From Pseudarthrobacter defluvii (lineage in GTDB: Bacteria > Actinomycetota > Actinomycetes > Actinomycetales > Micrococcaceae): 64,000 bases of DNA. Position numbers and translations under genes: made by a program. Numbering within the stretch: position 1 is the first letter of the stretch; each line of letters opens with the position of its first letter. Positions 49,781-58,870 of the stretch are shown here, one piece after another. The stretch covers positions 3,286,001-3,350,000 of the forward strand of contig NZ_JAUSYG010000001.1 of assembly GCF_030816725.1 (NCBI RefSeq). The letters run 5' to 3'. Under the pieces are notes generated by a model. The model ran no database searches, was not told the DNA's origin, and saw only the letters and a list, made by a program, of their open reading frames with translations.

Positions 49781-50230
49781 ATGTCACCCACCCAAACCAA
49801 GAACAAGGCAACCGCCCCCGACACCCTCGCCATCGAGCTCCGCACCGCCGTGATGCGCACCTCGCGCCGGCTCCGCGTCGAGGCAACCGGCGACGTCATC
49901 ACCCCCGGCCAATACACGGTCCTGGCCCTCCTGAACGGCAGCGGCCCCAGCACACTGCGGGACCTGGCCAGGAGCGAGCATGTCCAGGCGCCGTCCATGA
50001 CCAGGATCGTGAACGCACTGGCCGGCCAGGGCTTTGTCACCAGGAGCGCAGATCCCGACGACGGCAGGCAGGTCCGCGTGGACATCACCGACGCCGGCAG
50101 GACAGTCCTGGCAGAGGCGAGGGGCCAACGGACCGCCTGGCTGGCCCAACGCGTGGCAAGGCTCAGCGAAGAAGACCGACTCACGCTCAGCCGCGCAGCC
50201 CGCCTCATGCAGGAAATGAGCGGCAAATGA
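49781..50230 (+). CDS. MarR-family regulator
   Basis: This 149-residue protein has the MarR winged helix: TPGQYTVLALLNGSGPSTLR, then LARSEHVQAPSMTRIVNALA, and the wing RSADPDDGRQVRVDITDAG. It overlaps the MFS gene by four bases (ATGA), so it probably regulates that transporter and itself. The inverted repeat just upstream is a likely operator. Confidence 0.92.
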   Translation: MSPTQTKNKATAPDTLAIELRTAVMRTSRRLRVEATGDVITPGQYTVLALLNGSGPSTLRDLARSEHVQAPSMTRIVNALAGQGFVTRSADPDDGRQVRVDITDAGRTVLAEARGQRTAWLAQRVARLSEEDRLTLSRAARLMQEMSGK

Positions 50231-51483
50231 GCGCGATGTTCCGGGCCCTCGAAAACCCCAACTACCGCATCTGGGCCAGCGGAGCGATCGTTTCCAACAT
50301 CGGCACTTGGATGCAGCGGGTGGCACAGGACTGGCTGGTGTTGACCGTCCTCACGGGCCACTCAGGTGCCGCCGTGGGACTCACCACGGGCCTGCAGTTC
50401 CTGCCCATGCTGCTGTTCGGCCCCTACGGCGGGGTGCTGGCGGACCGATACCGCAAGCGCATCATCCTCATGTGGACACAGCTGGCCATGGGGTTCACCG
50501 GCCTTGCCATCGGACTCCTGGTAGTCACCGGAACCGCCCAGCTATGGCACGCATACGTGGCAGCGTTCTGCCTGGGCCTGGCGAGCGCCGTGGATGCGCC
50601 CGCCCGCCAGGCCTTTGTTTCCGAACTGGTGGGCCAGGAGAACATCTCCAATGCGGTGGCGCTGAATTCGGCATCCTTCAACACCGCCCGGCTCACCGGC
50701 CCGGCCATCGCCGGCGTGCTCATCGCGTGGGTGGGCACCGGCCCGGTGTTCCTGCTCAATGCCGCCAGCTTCGCCGCAGTCCTGGTCTCACTGTTCAGGA
50801 TCCGCGCCACCCAGACCGCCCCCGCCGCAAAGGGGGAAAGGAACAAACACCAGGTGGCCGAAGGCATAAGGTACGTGCGCCGCAGGCCGGACCTGATGCT
50901 GATCATGGTCCTGGTGGGCGTCCTGGGCGCGTTCGGCATGAACTTTCCCGTGATCAACTCGCTGATGGCCACCACCGAATTCAGCATGGGGCCAAGCGAA
51001 TTCGGGCTCCTCGGCTCGATCATGGCCGTGGGGACACTCGCCGGGGCTCTCCTGGCAGCGCGCCGCTCCGGACCCCGGCTGCGGTTCCTCCTGGGCGGGG
51101 CCGTGGGGCTGGGAATCTCCACCATCCTGGGCAGCATCGCACCCACATTCTGGGTCTACGCCGCCGTCCTGGTTCCCGTGGGCCTGGCGTCCATCACCTT
51201 CCTGAACAGCTGCAACACCAGCATCCAGCTCTCGGTGGAGCCGCAGTTCCGCGGCCGTGTACTGGCCCTGTACCTGGCCATCCTCCAGGGCGGCACGGCC
51301 ATCGGTTCGCCGCTGGTCGGCTGGATCGGCAGCCAGTTCGGCGCCCGCTGGTCCGTGGCGGTGGGCGGGATCGTGGTGCTGATCGCGGGTGTGGCCGCCG
51401 TGGTCGCGGTGACCAGGCGGAACCGGCTCACCCTCCGCGGCGCGCTCCGGATTGCCTTGGGCAGGCGGGAACCTGCCGTCTAA
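50227..51483 (+). CDS. MFS transporter (EntS-like, MFS_3)
   Basis: This 418-residue transporter has about eleven or twelve helices. It begins NPNYRIWASGAIVSNIGTWM and carries the loop motif YGGVLADRYRKRIILM and SAVDAPARQAFVSELVGQEN, typical of the EntS-like drug/siderophore exporter branch. The MarR gene partner suggests efflux of a toxic or signal compound. The substrate is not known. It ends about 40 bases before a hairpin terminator shared with the convergent cupin gene. Confidence 0.92.
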   Translation: MSAMFRALENPNYRIWASGAIVSNIGTWMQRVAQDWLVLTVLTGHSGAAVGLTTGLQFLPMLLFGPYGGVLADRYRKRIILMWTQLAMGFTGLAIGLLVVTGTAQLWHAYVAAFCLGLASAVDAPARQAFVSELVGQENISNAVALNSASFNTARLTGPAIAGVLIAWVGTGPVFLLNAASFAAVLVSLFRIRATQTAPAAKGERNKHQVAEGIRYVRRRPDLMLIMVLVGVLGAFGMNFPVINSLMATTEFSMGPSEFGLLGSIMAVGTLAGALLAARRSGPRLRFLLGGAVGLGISTILGSIAPTFWVYAAVLVPVGLASITFLNSCNTSIQLSVEPQFRGRVLALYLAILQGGTAIGSPLVGWIGSQFGARWSVAVGGIVVLIAGVAAVVAVTRRNRLTLRGALRIALGRREPAV

Positions 51484-51520
51484 GACGGCTGACAGGAAAC
51501 AGCCGACGGCGGCGCCAAAG

Positions 51521-51553
51521 CAGGTGCCGCAGGCTTCACGGCTGCGGCACCTG
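51521..51553. terminator. Bidirectional terminator between MFS and cupin genes
   Basis: CAGGTGCCGCAG (51521-51532) pairs perfectly with CTGCGGCACCTG (51542-51553) over a nine-base loop. It overlaps the end of the cupin gene and follows the MFS stop. Confidence 0.75.
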
Positions 51554-51889
51554 GCTCACAATGTCCACGGAGACTTCCACTGCCGGGACCGGCCCGCGGT
51601 TCTCCAGCCAGTGGGTGGTATTCCGGTCCTCCGGCCACCCGGCCCCGGGCCCGTACTCCGTGGCCACCCCGTCGCGGTGGTCGGTGATGGTCCCCTGCAG
51701 GACGTAAACGGTGCCCGGCCGTCCTTTGTGGTCATGCAGTGGCCCGAAAACTCCGCCGGGTTCGATGGTGACCATCCTCATCCGCAGCTGCCGGCCTTCC
51801 ATTCCCTCGATTTCGCCGGCAAGATCAACCGTTGCCAGCAACTCCACCGAGACGCCCTTCGACTCCGGCACCGCTTCTTCCCCGCCCAT
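51536..51889 (-). CDS. Small cupin protein
   Basis: This 117-residue single cupin has VTIEPGGVFGPLHDHKGRPG then TVYVLQGTITDH for motif 1, and NTTHWLENRGPVPAVEVSVD for motif 2. It probably binds a metal; its substrate is unknown. ATG 51889 has AGGAAGG upstream; a longer upstream frame is ruled out by sequence character and the strong ribosome site. Confidence 0.85.
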   Translation of the reverse strand: MGGEEAVPESKGVSVELLATVDLAGEIEGMEGRQLRMRMVTIEPGGVFGPLHDHKGRPGTVYVLQGTITDHRDGVATEYGPGAGWPEDRNTTHWLENRGPVPAVEVSVDIVSQVPQP

Positions 51890-51930
51890 CGCCCTTCCTT
51901 CCTCATGACCACTTACGACGGCGGCGCCGG

Positions 51931-51976
51931 CCTGCCGCTGCCACGCACCCGGATGCGGGTGCGTGGCAGCGGCAGG
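51931..51976. other. Hairpin with a perfect 20-base-pair stem
   Basis: The arms 51931-51950 and 51957-51976 pair over all 20 bases around a six-base loop (GGATGC). Further out, TACGACG pairs with CGTCGTA. It lies between two minus-strand genes and would terminate transcription from the VOC gene or be a repeat element. Confidence 0.75.
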
Positions 51977-52026
51977 TGCCGGCGTCGTACTTTGAATGAC
52001 TGGCCTGCCGGGCAGGCGGCGTCCGG

Positions 52027-52413
52027 TCAGACCGGCAGGGAGGAGATGTTGAGGATGTTGCCCTCGCTGTCCAGGAACCACGCTCCCTGGCCGTACCCCT
52101 CCATCGTTGCGATGCCGTTCTCGGTCTTCAGCCCTGGCATGTCGTAATCCTCGAAAACGACGCCGCGGGCCCGGAGTTCGTCCACGTCCCGCTGAACATC
52201 ATCGCTTCCCCAGCCAATTTGCGTGTTTTTGGCCGAACCGGCGTTGTCCGTCTGGTAGATCAGGAACGAGGTCCCCTTTCCGCACCGATAGACAAGGCCG
52301 CCGTCCGCCATTGTCCGCTCTGGCTCAAACCCCAACTTGTCCCGATAAAAATCGCGCGCCCGGTCGATGTCTTTGGCCGGCAGCACAGCCATGACTTCCA
52401 TATCTTTGAGCAT
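52027..52413 (-). CDS. VOC family protein (glyoxalase-like)
   Basis: This 128-residue single VOC protein shows VMAVLPAKDIDRARDFYRDK then LGFEPERTM, and a second half with DVDELRARGVVFEDYDMPGL and GAWFLDSEGNILNISSLPV. The ligand is unknown. The 237-base gap upstream (52414-52650) holds nothing I can identify beyond possible promoter sequence. Confidence 0.9.
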   Translation of the reverse strand: MLKDMEVMAVLPAKDIDRARDFYRDKLGFEPERTMADGGLVYRCGKGTSFLIYQTDNAGSAKNTQIGWGSDDVQRDVDELRARGVVFEDYDMPGLKTENGIATMEGYGQGAWFLDSEGNILNISSLPV

Positions 52414-52650
52414 GACGAATCTCCTTGTGCTCTGATGGCGTTGCTCTCCCCCTGAAATGGTCCGGCCGTCCCCTGCCGGGCGTCGTGGCCGTCCTTCCCG
52501 CCGATTGCCGGGGCGGCCGCCTGGAACCCCTGGGCCCGACGCGGCGCAAAACAGCAGCGGGAGGTTCCCGAAGTCTACGAGGCCATTATGGGACCGAAAA
52601 TCCCACGGCGGAATAGGGGATTTAAACGGCCCTGAAGCGGCCTCCCCCTG

Positions 52651-52974
52651 CTACTTACGTGCCACCCAGATTGCTTTTCGCAGGGCAGCGCCCGCTACGG
52701 ACACGAGGGGTACCAGGCATACCAGCGCGACGATGGTGTTGGGGCGGAAGGCCGGGCGGCCATTAACAGTCCGGTAGATGCCCAGTGGCACCACGAAGCC
52801 GCCGCCGCCTCCGCCGGAGGCCCCGTCCTCAGACTCCGTGCCGCCGCCGAAGCCGAAGGACACCAGCGCCACGGGCACGATCTCCTCCCCGCCCAGGTTC
52901 ACGGCGGTGCCGTAGGCACGGGCGACGCCCATGTTCTTAAACGAATCTGCAAGCGATGCGAGAGTGTCAGCCAT
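52651..52974 (-). CDS. GerW/YtfJ-like protein
   Basis: This 107-residue protein begins with a helical segment and then the GerW/YtfJ-family core GVARAYGTAVNLGGEEIVPV, ALVSFGFGGGTES, a Gly-rich loop and a C-terminal hydrophobic stretch (TIVALVCLVPLVSVAGAALR). Homologues in spore formers affect germination; actinobacterial ones are common in non-sporulating species and of unknown role. Confidence 0.82.
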   Translation of the reverse strand: MADTLASLADSFKNMGVARAYGTAVNLGGEEIVPVALVSFGFGGGTESEDGASGGGGGGFVVPLGIYRTVNGRPAFRPNTIVALVCLVPLVSVAGAALRKAIWVARK

Positions 52975-53042
52975 GGAAAAAGGCTAGGCTGGCGGGCTCC
53001 GGACCCGAAAGGACCATAAGTCCCGCTCCCGCGGCGGTCCGC

Positions 53043-53387
53043 CTACTTCCGGATTTCCGCCATCCGCAGCCGGACTATGTCCTTCAGCACGTCCTCGGGA
53101 ACAGGGTGGTCGGCGGTGAAGCGGATGGTTCCCTTTGACAACGAGTACCCCTCCAGGCGGCCGGCTACCGCTTCCACTACCGCAGAGGAGAACGGGAAGA
53201 CCGAGAGGTGCCGGGCCGCGGCCACGGCGGCGACCAGCGGTTTGCCGTCCAGCTTCAGGGCGGGCATGCCGTAGCTCATGCCGTCCGTCGCCTCCGGAGC
53301 CAGGGACCGGGCGATCTCCACCACGCGCTGCAGGCAGCGGCGGTCAGGTTCGTCCAGCGCGGCCAGGGCTTCGTCCACGGCGCCCAC
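53043..53387 (-). CDS. DUF1801 domain protein
   Basis: This 114-residue protein shows the DUF1801/YdhG pattern: LAPEATDGMSYGMPALKLDG, HLSVFPFSSAVVEAVAGRL, and SKGTIRFTADHPVPEDVLKD. Members are related to a frataxin-like or iron chaperone fold, but the function is uncertain. It starts eight bases after the SRPBCC gene ends, so the two are probably cotranscribed. Confidence 0.88.
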   Translation of the reverse strand: MGAVDEALAALDEPDRRCLQRVVEIARSLAPEATDGMSYGMPALKLDGKPLVAAVAAARHLSVFPFSSAVVEAVAGRLEGYSLSKGTIRFTADHPVPEDVLKDIVRLRMAEIRK

Positions 53388-53395
53388 CGGGAGCC

Positions 53396-53863
53396 TCAGC
53401 TCTTCCTGGCAGCTACAGTGGACGCAAGCGCCGACAGTCCCCGTTCAAAGTCGGCGCCCACCATCTTGTCCATGTTCATGAACAGTGCGAACACCCTGCC
53501 CAGCCCCTTGTTCTCACCCGTCATCCGCCAGGTCACCTCTGTGCCGGTGTCCACCGGCGTGAAGCTGAACGTGGTGGGGTTCAGCGCCTTAAACGGCTTG
53601 GTGAATTCGAGCCGGATCCGGATCAGGTTCGCCGGTACCGATTCCACAATCTCCATGGTGCCGCTGCCGGCCTTTCGGTTGCCGCTCCACGCATAACCGG
53701 CCCCGGCACCGGATTCGCTGCCGAAGTGGCGGCGGTTCATGCCCGGATCGATCGTTTCCCACGGCGACCAGTCGGCCCACTCGTGGAAGTTGTTGACCAG
53801 CGGGAAGATCTCCTCCGGCTGGGCAGGGATGACAGCACTGCGCCGGACCTCAAAAGTGGACAT
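53396..53863 (-). CDS. SRPBCC family protein
   Basis: This 155-residue START-like protein begins FEVRRSAVIPAQPEEIFPLV then NNFHEWADWSPWETIDPG, and later YAWSGNRKAGSGTMEIVESV and FSFTPVDTGTEVTWRMTGEN. The fold makes a large hydrophobic pocket. The ligand is unknown. It is followed closely by the DUF1801 gene on the same strand. Confidence 0.9.
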   Translation of the reverse strand: MSTFEVRRSAVIPAQPEEIFPLVNNFHEWADWSPWETIDPGMNRRHFGSESGAGAGYAWSGNRKAGSGTMEIVESVPANLIRIRLEFTKPFKALNPTTFSFTPVDTGTEVTWRMTGENKGLGRVFALFMNMDKMVGADFERGLSALASTVAARKS

Positions 53864-53909
53864 GGCCCCAGCATAGGGGCCGCTGCAGGCCGAGGTTAAG
53901 GGCCTGCAG

Positions 53910-54827
53910 TTAAGGAAGGACCACGTTTACCGGGTCCTTGCCCTCGAGCAGCAGCCCGATCTGCTTCCTGAGGAGCCGGACCATCCGGGGGAACATGGCC
54001 GAGCTGGCACCACCAACGTGCGGGGTGATGAGCACACCGGGGGCGGTCCACAGCGGATGGTCCGCCGGCAGCGGTTCCGGATCGGTCACGTCCAGGGCAG
54101 CCCGCAGCCGGCCGCTGGAGGTCTCGGCGAGCAGCGCATCGGTATCCGCCACGGGACCGCGGGCCACATTTAGCAGCAGGGCACCGTCCGGCATGGCCGC
54201 CAGGAACTTTGCGTCCACCAGCTGCTGGGTCTGCTCACTCAGCGGAACACTGACCACCACGATCTCGTGCAGCGGCAGCTGCTCGTAGAGCGCATCGATC
54301 CCGTAGATGGTGCCGCGTTCGTCCTCCCGGGCCCGGCTGGCCATCCGGGTGACCTCGGTTTCGAACGGCAAAAGCCTGGCCTCGATGGCTTTGCCCACTC
54401 CCCCGTAGCCCACCAGCAGCACGCGGCGGTCGGCGAGGCTGGGCCGTGGGCTGTTGTCCCAGGTTCCTGTGCCCTGGTTCTGCACAAAGTCCGGAATCCC
54501 GCGCTGGGACGCCACCATCATGCCCACGGCGAGCTCCGCCGTCGACGTTTCATGGACTCCGGCCGCGTTGGCGAAGGTGACGCCCGCGGGCAAAACCTCG
54601 GCCACGCCGTCGTACCCGATGGACTGGCTCTGGACCAGGCCGACATCGACGCCTTCCAAGGCGGCGAGACCGGCCGATTTGCCCATGTAGCCGGGAACCA
54701 GCAGGTCCAGCCGGCCTTCCGGGGCGGGCCCGGTGAGGTCCCAGCGGACGAACTCGACGCCCTCCATCGGCGCGAGCGCGTCAATGAGCCGCTCGTCGGG
54801 CAGGCATACGCGCAGCCGGGCGCTCAT
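53910..54827 (-). CDS. D-isomer-specific 2-hydroxyacid dehydrogenase
   Basis: This 305-residue NAD(P)-dependent enzyme has the second-domain Rossmann signature (RRVLLVGYGGVGKAIEARLL), the active-site Arg of LLNVARGPVADTDAL, the DVTDPEPLPADHPLW region with its acidic residue, and the catalytic His of ITPHVGGASSA. It overlaps the DeoR gene by four bases (ATGA), so it belongs to that regulator's operon in the sulfosugar cluster. Its substrate could be a sulfonated hydroxyacid such as sulfolactate or a general 2-keto acid; this is inference. Confidence 0.88.
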   Translation of the reverse strand: MSARLRVCLPDERLIDALAPMEGVEFVRWDLTGPAPEGRLDLLVPGYMGKSAGLAALEGVDVGLVQSQSIGYDGVAEVLPAGVTFANAAGVHETSTAELAVGMMVASQRGIPDFVQNQGTGTWDNSPRPSLADRRVLLVGYGGVGKAIEARLLPFETEVTRMASRAREDERGTIYGIDALYEQLPLHEIVVVSVPLSEQTQQLVDAKFLAAMPDGALLLNVARGPVADTDALLAETSSGRLRAALDVTDPEPLPADHPLWTAPGVLITPHVGGASSAMFPRMVRLLRKQIGLLLEGKDPVNVVLP

Positions 54828-55606
54828 GCGGCGACCATCAGCTTCACGTTCGCGGCACTCAGCGCACTCTCGATTTCCTGGGGCGGCGGTGCATCCGTCA
54901 CCAGGATGTCCACCGCATCAAAAGCCGCCAGCCGCGCCAACGCATAACGCAGCATCTTCTGGTGGGTTGCCACCACCACCACCTGTTCCGCCGCATTCAT
55001 AAGGGCGATCTTAGTGGCACGCTCCACGTCGCGTTCAATGTAAAACGCCTCATCGTGGATGCCGCTCACCCCGATGAATGCTGTCTTGGCACGCAGCCCG
55101 GCTGCGGCGCTGATGGTCATGGGCCCGCTGAAGGCCTGGCTGTCCAGCAGCAACTCCCCGCCCAGGCAGATGGTGCGGGCAGCCGTCAGCTGGAGGCAGC
55201 GCTGGATGGTTGGCGCGGAGGGCGTGATGACGGTGCCCGTGAAGGAAGTGGGGAGCTGCTGCGCTATCTGGTACGTGGTGGTGCCGGCGTCGAGAATGAC
55301 GGCGTCCCGCTCCCCGATCAGCGACAGGCAGGCCCTGGCCACCCGCAGCTTGGCGTCCGCATCCTCCCTGACCCTGGCGGCGAAGTCGGCGTTTTGGCCA
55401 TGCCCGTCCACTGCGCTGACACCGCCGTGGACCACCCGGGCCAGCCCGCGTTTGGACAGCACCCGGGTGTCCCGTCGCACGGTCATGTCGGAGACCGCAA
55501 AGGTCTCCGCCAGGTCGTTGGTGGAAATGAACCCCCTCCGGCCAAGCTCGTCCAGGATGGTGCGCTGACGGGGCGTCAGCGGTGCCTCTTCGTGTGCGGT
55601 GCTCAT
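54824..55606 (-). CDS. DeoR-family transcriptional regulator
   Basis: This 260-residue regulator has the DeoR helix-turn-helix (TPRQRTILDELGRRGFISTN then DLAETFAVSDMTVRRDTRVL) and a sugar-phosphate-sensing isomerase-like domain (ERDAVILDAGTTTYQIAQQL, TAFIGVSGIHDEAFY). ATG 55606 is the start. DeoR proteins of this type usually sense a phosphorylated sugar; here sulfofructose-1-phosphate or a later intermediate is likely. The palindrome TGTTGGACTTCCAACA lies 47 bases upstream, and a close match lies between the divergent operons at 56893. Confidence 0.9.
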   Translation of the reverse strand: MSTAHEEAPLTPRQRTILDELGRRGFISTNDLAETFAVSDMTVRRDTRVLSKRGLARVVHGGVSAVDGHGQNADFAARVREDADAKLRVARACLSLIGERDAVILDAGTTTYQIAQQLPTSFTGTVITPSAPTIQRCLQLTAARTICLGGELLLDSQAFSGPMTISAAAGLRAKTAFIGVSGIHDEAFYIERDVERATKIALMNAAEQVVVVATHQKMLRYALARLAAFDAVDILVTDAPPPQEIESALSAANVKLMVAA

Positions 55607-55652
55607 ATGGCGCTCTTCCCTCCCCAATGTGCCGGGCAGGAGCCTGGCGGGA

Positions 55653-55668
55653 TGTTGGACTTCCAACA
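55653..55668. promoter_or_regulatory. Operator TGTTGGACTTCCAACA before the DeoR gene
   Basis: This is a 7+2+7 inverted repeat 47 bases before the regulator start. It agrees in 13 of 16 positions with 56893-56908 in the next promoter. It is probably the DeoR binding site. Confidence 0.65.
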
Positions 55669-55676
55669 AAACTCTT

Positions 55677-56942
<1,266 letters not shown>

Positions 56943-56959
56943 CTACAACGAGGTGGAAC

Positions 56960-57862
56960 GTGCCCCAACCGTCAACTGGAACCCTGCTCTTCGTAGGTTG
57001 CGCCACCCTTGACTCCATCGCTTTGGTCCAGGATTACCCGGCGGCAGACAGCCGCACGGTGGCTGCGGACTTTGCGACGGCGGGCGGCGGCCCCGCTGCC
57101 ACAGCAGCCGTTGCGGCGGCCCGGGCCGGCGCAAATGCTGCCTTTGCCGGAGTCCTCGGCACCGATGAGGAAGGCGACCGCATCATCCACGGCCTGCAGG
57201 CCGAGGGGGTGGATACCTCCGCCGTCGTCCGGGATGAGGACGTCAGGACCGGCGCCAGCGTGATCGTGGTCAGCAAAGCCACCGAAAGCCGGGCCATCGT
57301 CACCCGCCCTGTCCCGCCGGTCAGCTTCCCCGCCGGCGGCCGCTTCTCGGAGCTGCTGCAGTCCGCCGCCTGGGTGCACACCGACCACCTGGGCTGGAAC
57401 GCCGTAGCCAACGCCGCCGGCCGTCCCGCCGGGCTCATGATCAGCGTCGACGCCGGCAACCCGATCCCGGAGTTCAGCCCCCGCGGGATCGCACTGTATG
57501 TACCCACCATCGAAAGGCTCCGCGCAGGATACGGCGCGGACCTCTCCCCCGAGGCCCTCCTGGGCAAAGCGCTCGACGACGGCGCCTCCGCCGTCGTCGC
57601 CACCGCCGGCTCCGACGGCGCGTGGGTTGTGGAACGCGGCGGCGAACCCGTGCACGTCCCCGCCACCCCCGCGACCATCGTCTCCACCCTCGGTGCCGGT
57701 GACGTCTACCACGGCGCCCTTCTGGCGGCCGTCGCCGCCGGACTTCCGCTCGTGGATGCGGCAGTCTTCGCCGGCCGCACAGCCTCCGCCTCCTGCGGCG
57801 GGCTGGACGGCCGCTCCGCCATCCCTCACCAGACCATCAATCCCGTCCCAGCATCCATCTGA
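56960..57862 (+). CDS. Sulfofructose kinase, PfkB family (YihV-like)
   Basis: This 300-residue ribokinase-fold enzyme should phosphorylate 6-deoxy-6-sulfofructose with ATP. It has the N-terminal FVGCATLDSIALVQDYPA, the substrate region TAGGGPAATAAVAAARAGAN (residues about 40-59), which is strikingly like E. coli YihV as I recall it, and the catalytic GAGD at residues 246-249 (STLGAGDVYHGAL). I chose GTG 56960, with GAGGTGG just upstream. The aldolase gene follows 21 bases later. Kinase-aldolase pairing and the YihV-like motif make this more than a generic sugar kinase. Confidence 0.88.
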   Translation: MPQPSTGTLLFVGCATLDSIALVQDYPAADSRTVAADFATAGGGPAATAAVAAARAGANAAFAGVLGTDEEGDRIIHGLQAEGVDTSAVVRDEDVRTGASVIVVSKATESRAIVTRPVPPVSFPAGGRFSELLQSAAWVHTDHLGWNAVANAAGRPAGLMISVDAGNPIPEFSPRGIALYVPTIERLRAGYGADLSPEALLGKALDDGASAVVATAGSDGAWVVERGGEPVHVPATPATIVSTLGAGDVYHGALLAAVAAGLPLVDAAVFAGRTASASCGGLDGRSAIPHQTINPVPASI

Positions 57863-57883
57863 ACCAGCTGAAAGAAGCAGCCC

Positions 57884-58768
57884 ATGAGCCCCACAGACCT
57901 CTCCCCCCTCCAGCGCCCGTCAGGCGCCTTCGCGATGCTCGCCGTGGACCAGCGTGAAGCCATGCGGAACATGTTCGCCGAGCACACAGACCAGCCCGTC
58001 ACCGACGAGGACCTGCGCGACTTCAAGCTCGAAGCCGCCCGGATCCTTACCCCTTACGCCTCAGGCATCCTGATCGACCGCCAGTTCGCCCTGGACCAGG
58101 CCATCGAAGCGGGCGTGGTGGATCCCGGCTGCGGTCTGATTGCCTCCGCCGACCACTTCGAGTCCGCGCACGGCGAACTGGTGGGCGAGGTGACCATCGA
58201 CAAGCTGGTGGACCCGCACAAGTACAAGGCCCTGGGCGTCAAGGCCCTCAAGCTGCTGGTGCTCTACCGGCCCGATGAGCCCGCGGAAGGCCGGGTGGCG
58301 ATGGTCAAGGAGTTCGTTGAAAGCTGCCGGTCCGGCGGGCTGATCAGCATCATCGAACCCGTCTCCCGCAAGCCCCTTGCCGGCGGTGACTTCGACTGGA
58401 ACGCCGGAATCCTGGCCGCAGCCAAGGAACTCGGCAGCCTTGGCGCCGACCTCTACAAGGCCGAGGTCCCCTTCAAGGGACAGGCGTCCGAGGAGCAGGT
58501 CCGTGCGGCCTGCGCCGAACTGACCAAAACCATCGACGGCCCCTGGGTGGTCCTGTCGTCCGGTGTTCCCGAAGACGTCTTCCCGGACGCCGTCCGCTGG
58601 GCCTGCCTGGAAGGCGCCAGCGGCTTCCTCTCCGGACGCGCCGTATGGGCGTCCTGCATCGGCGCCCCCGACGTCGTCGAATCCCTGTCAACCGATGCCG
58701 TCCGCAGGCTGCAGCGCCTCTGCGCCGTGGTGGACGAGATCGTCTCCGCCCAAAGGAGCCACGCCTAG
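57884..58768 (+). CDS. Sulfofructose-1-phosphate aldolase (YihT-like, class I)
   Basis: This 294-residue aldolase of the LacD/YihT family would split 6-deoxy-6-sulfofructose-1-phosphate into DHAP and 3-sulfolactaldehyde. The N-terminus PSGAFAMLAVDQREAMRNMF is close to YihT as I recall it. Also matching are ALKLLVLYRPDEPAEGRVAM, SIIEPVSRKPL, the Schiff-base Lys192 in LGADLYKAEVPF, and ASGFLSGRAVWAS with Arg252 at the place of a sulfonate-contacting Arg in YihT. It is coupled with the kinase upstream and followed by the importer. The main alternative is a tagatose-bisphosphate aldolase, less likely given these matches. Confidence 0.9.
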   Translation: MSPTDLSPLQRPSGAFAMLAVDQREAMRNMFAEHTDQPVTDEDLRDFKLEAARILTPYASGILIDRQFALDQAIEAGVVDPGCGLIASADHFESAHGELVGEVTIDKLVDPHKYKALGVKALKLLVLYRPDEPAEGRVAMVKEFVESCRSGGLISIIEPVSRKPLAGGDFDWNAGILAAAKELGSLGADLYKAEVPFKGQASEEQVRAACAELTKTIDGPWVVLSSGVPEDVFPDAVRWACLEGASGFLSGRAVWASCIGAPDVVESLSTDAVRRLQRLCAVVDEIVSAQRSHA

Positions 58769-58774
58769 CACCCC

Positions 58775-58794
58775 TGGCACGCCGCGGCGTGCCA
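58775..58794. other. 20-base perfect palindrome between aldolase and binding-protein genes
   Basis: TGGCACGCCGCGGCGTGCCA lies in the 102-base gap between the aldolase and the binding-protein gene. It can fold into a hairpin and may stop part of the transcripts or stabilise the downstream part, as is common before binding-protein genes. Confidence 0.55.
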
Positions 58795-58870
58795 ACGGGG
58801 CCACCCCTTCCGCAGCAAGCAAACGCAGTAAGCAACCCAGGCACAGCAAACACTCAACGAGGAGATTATT

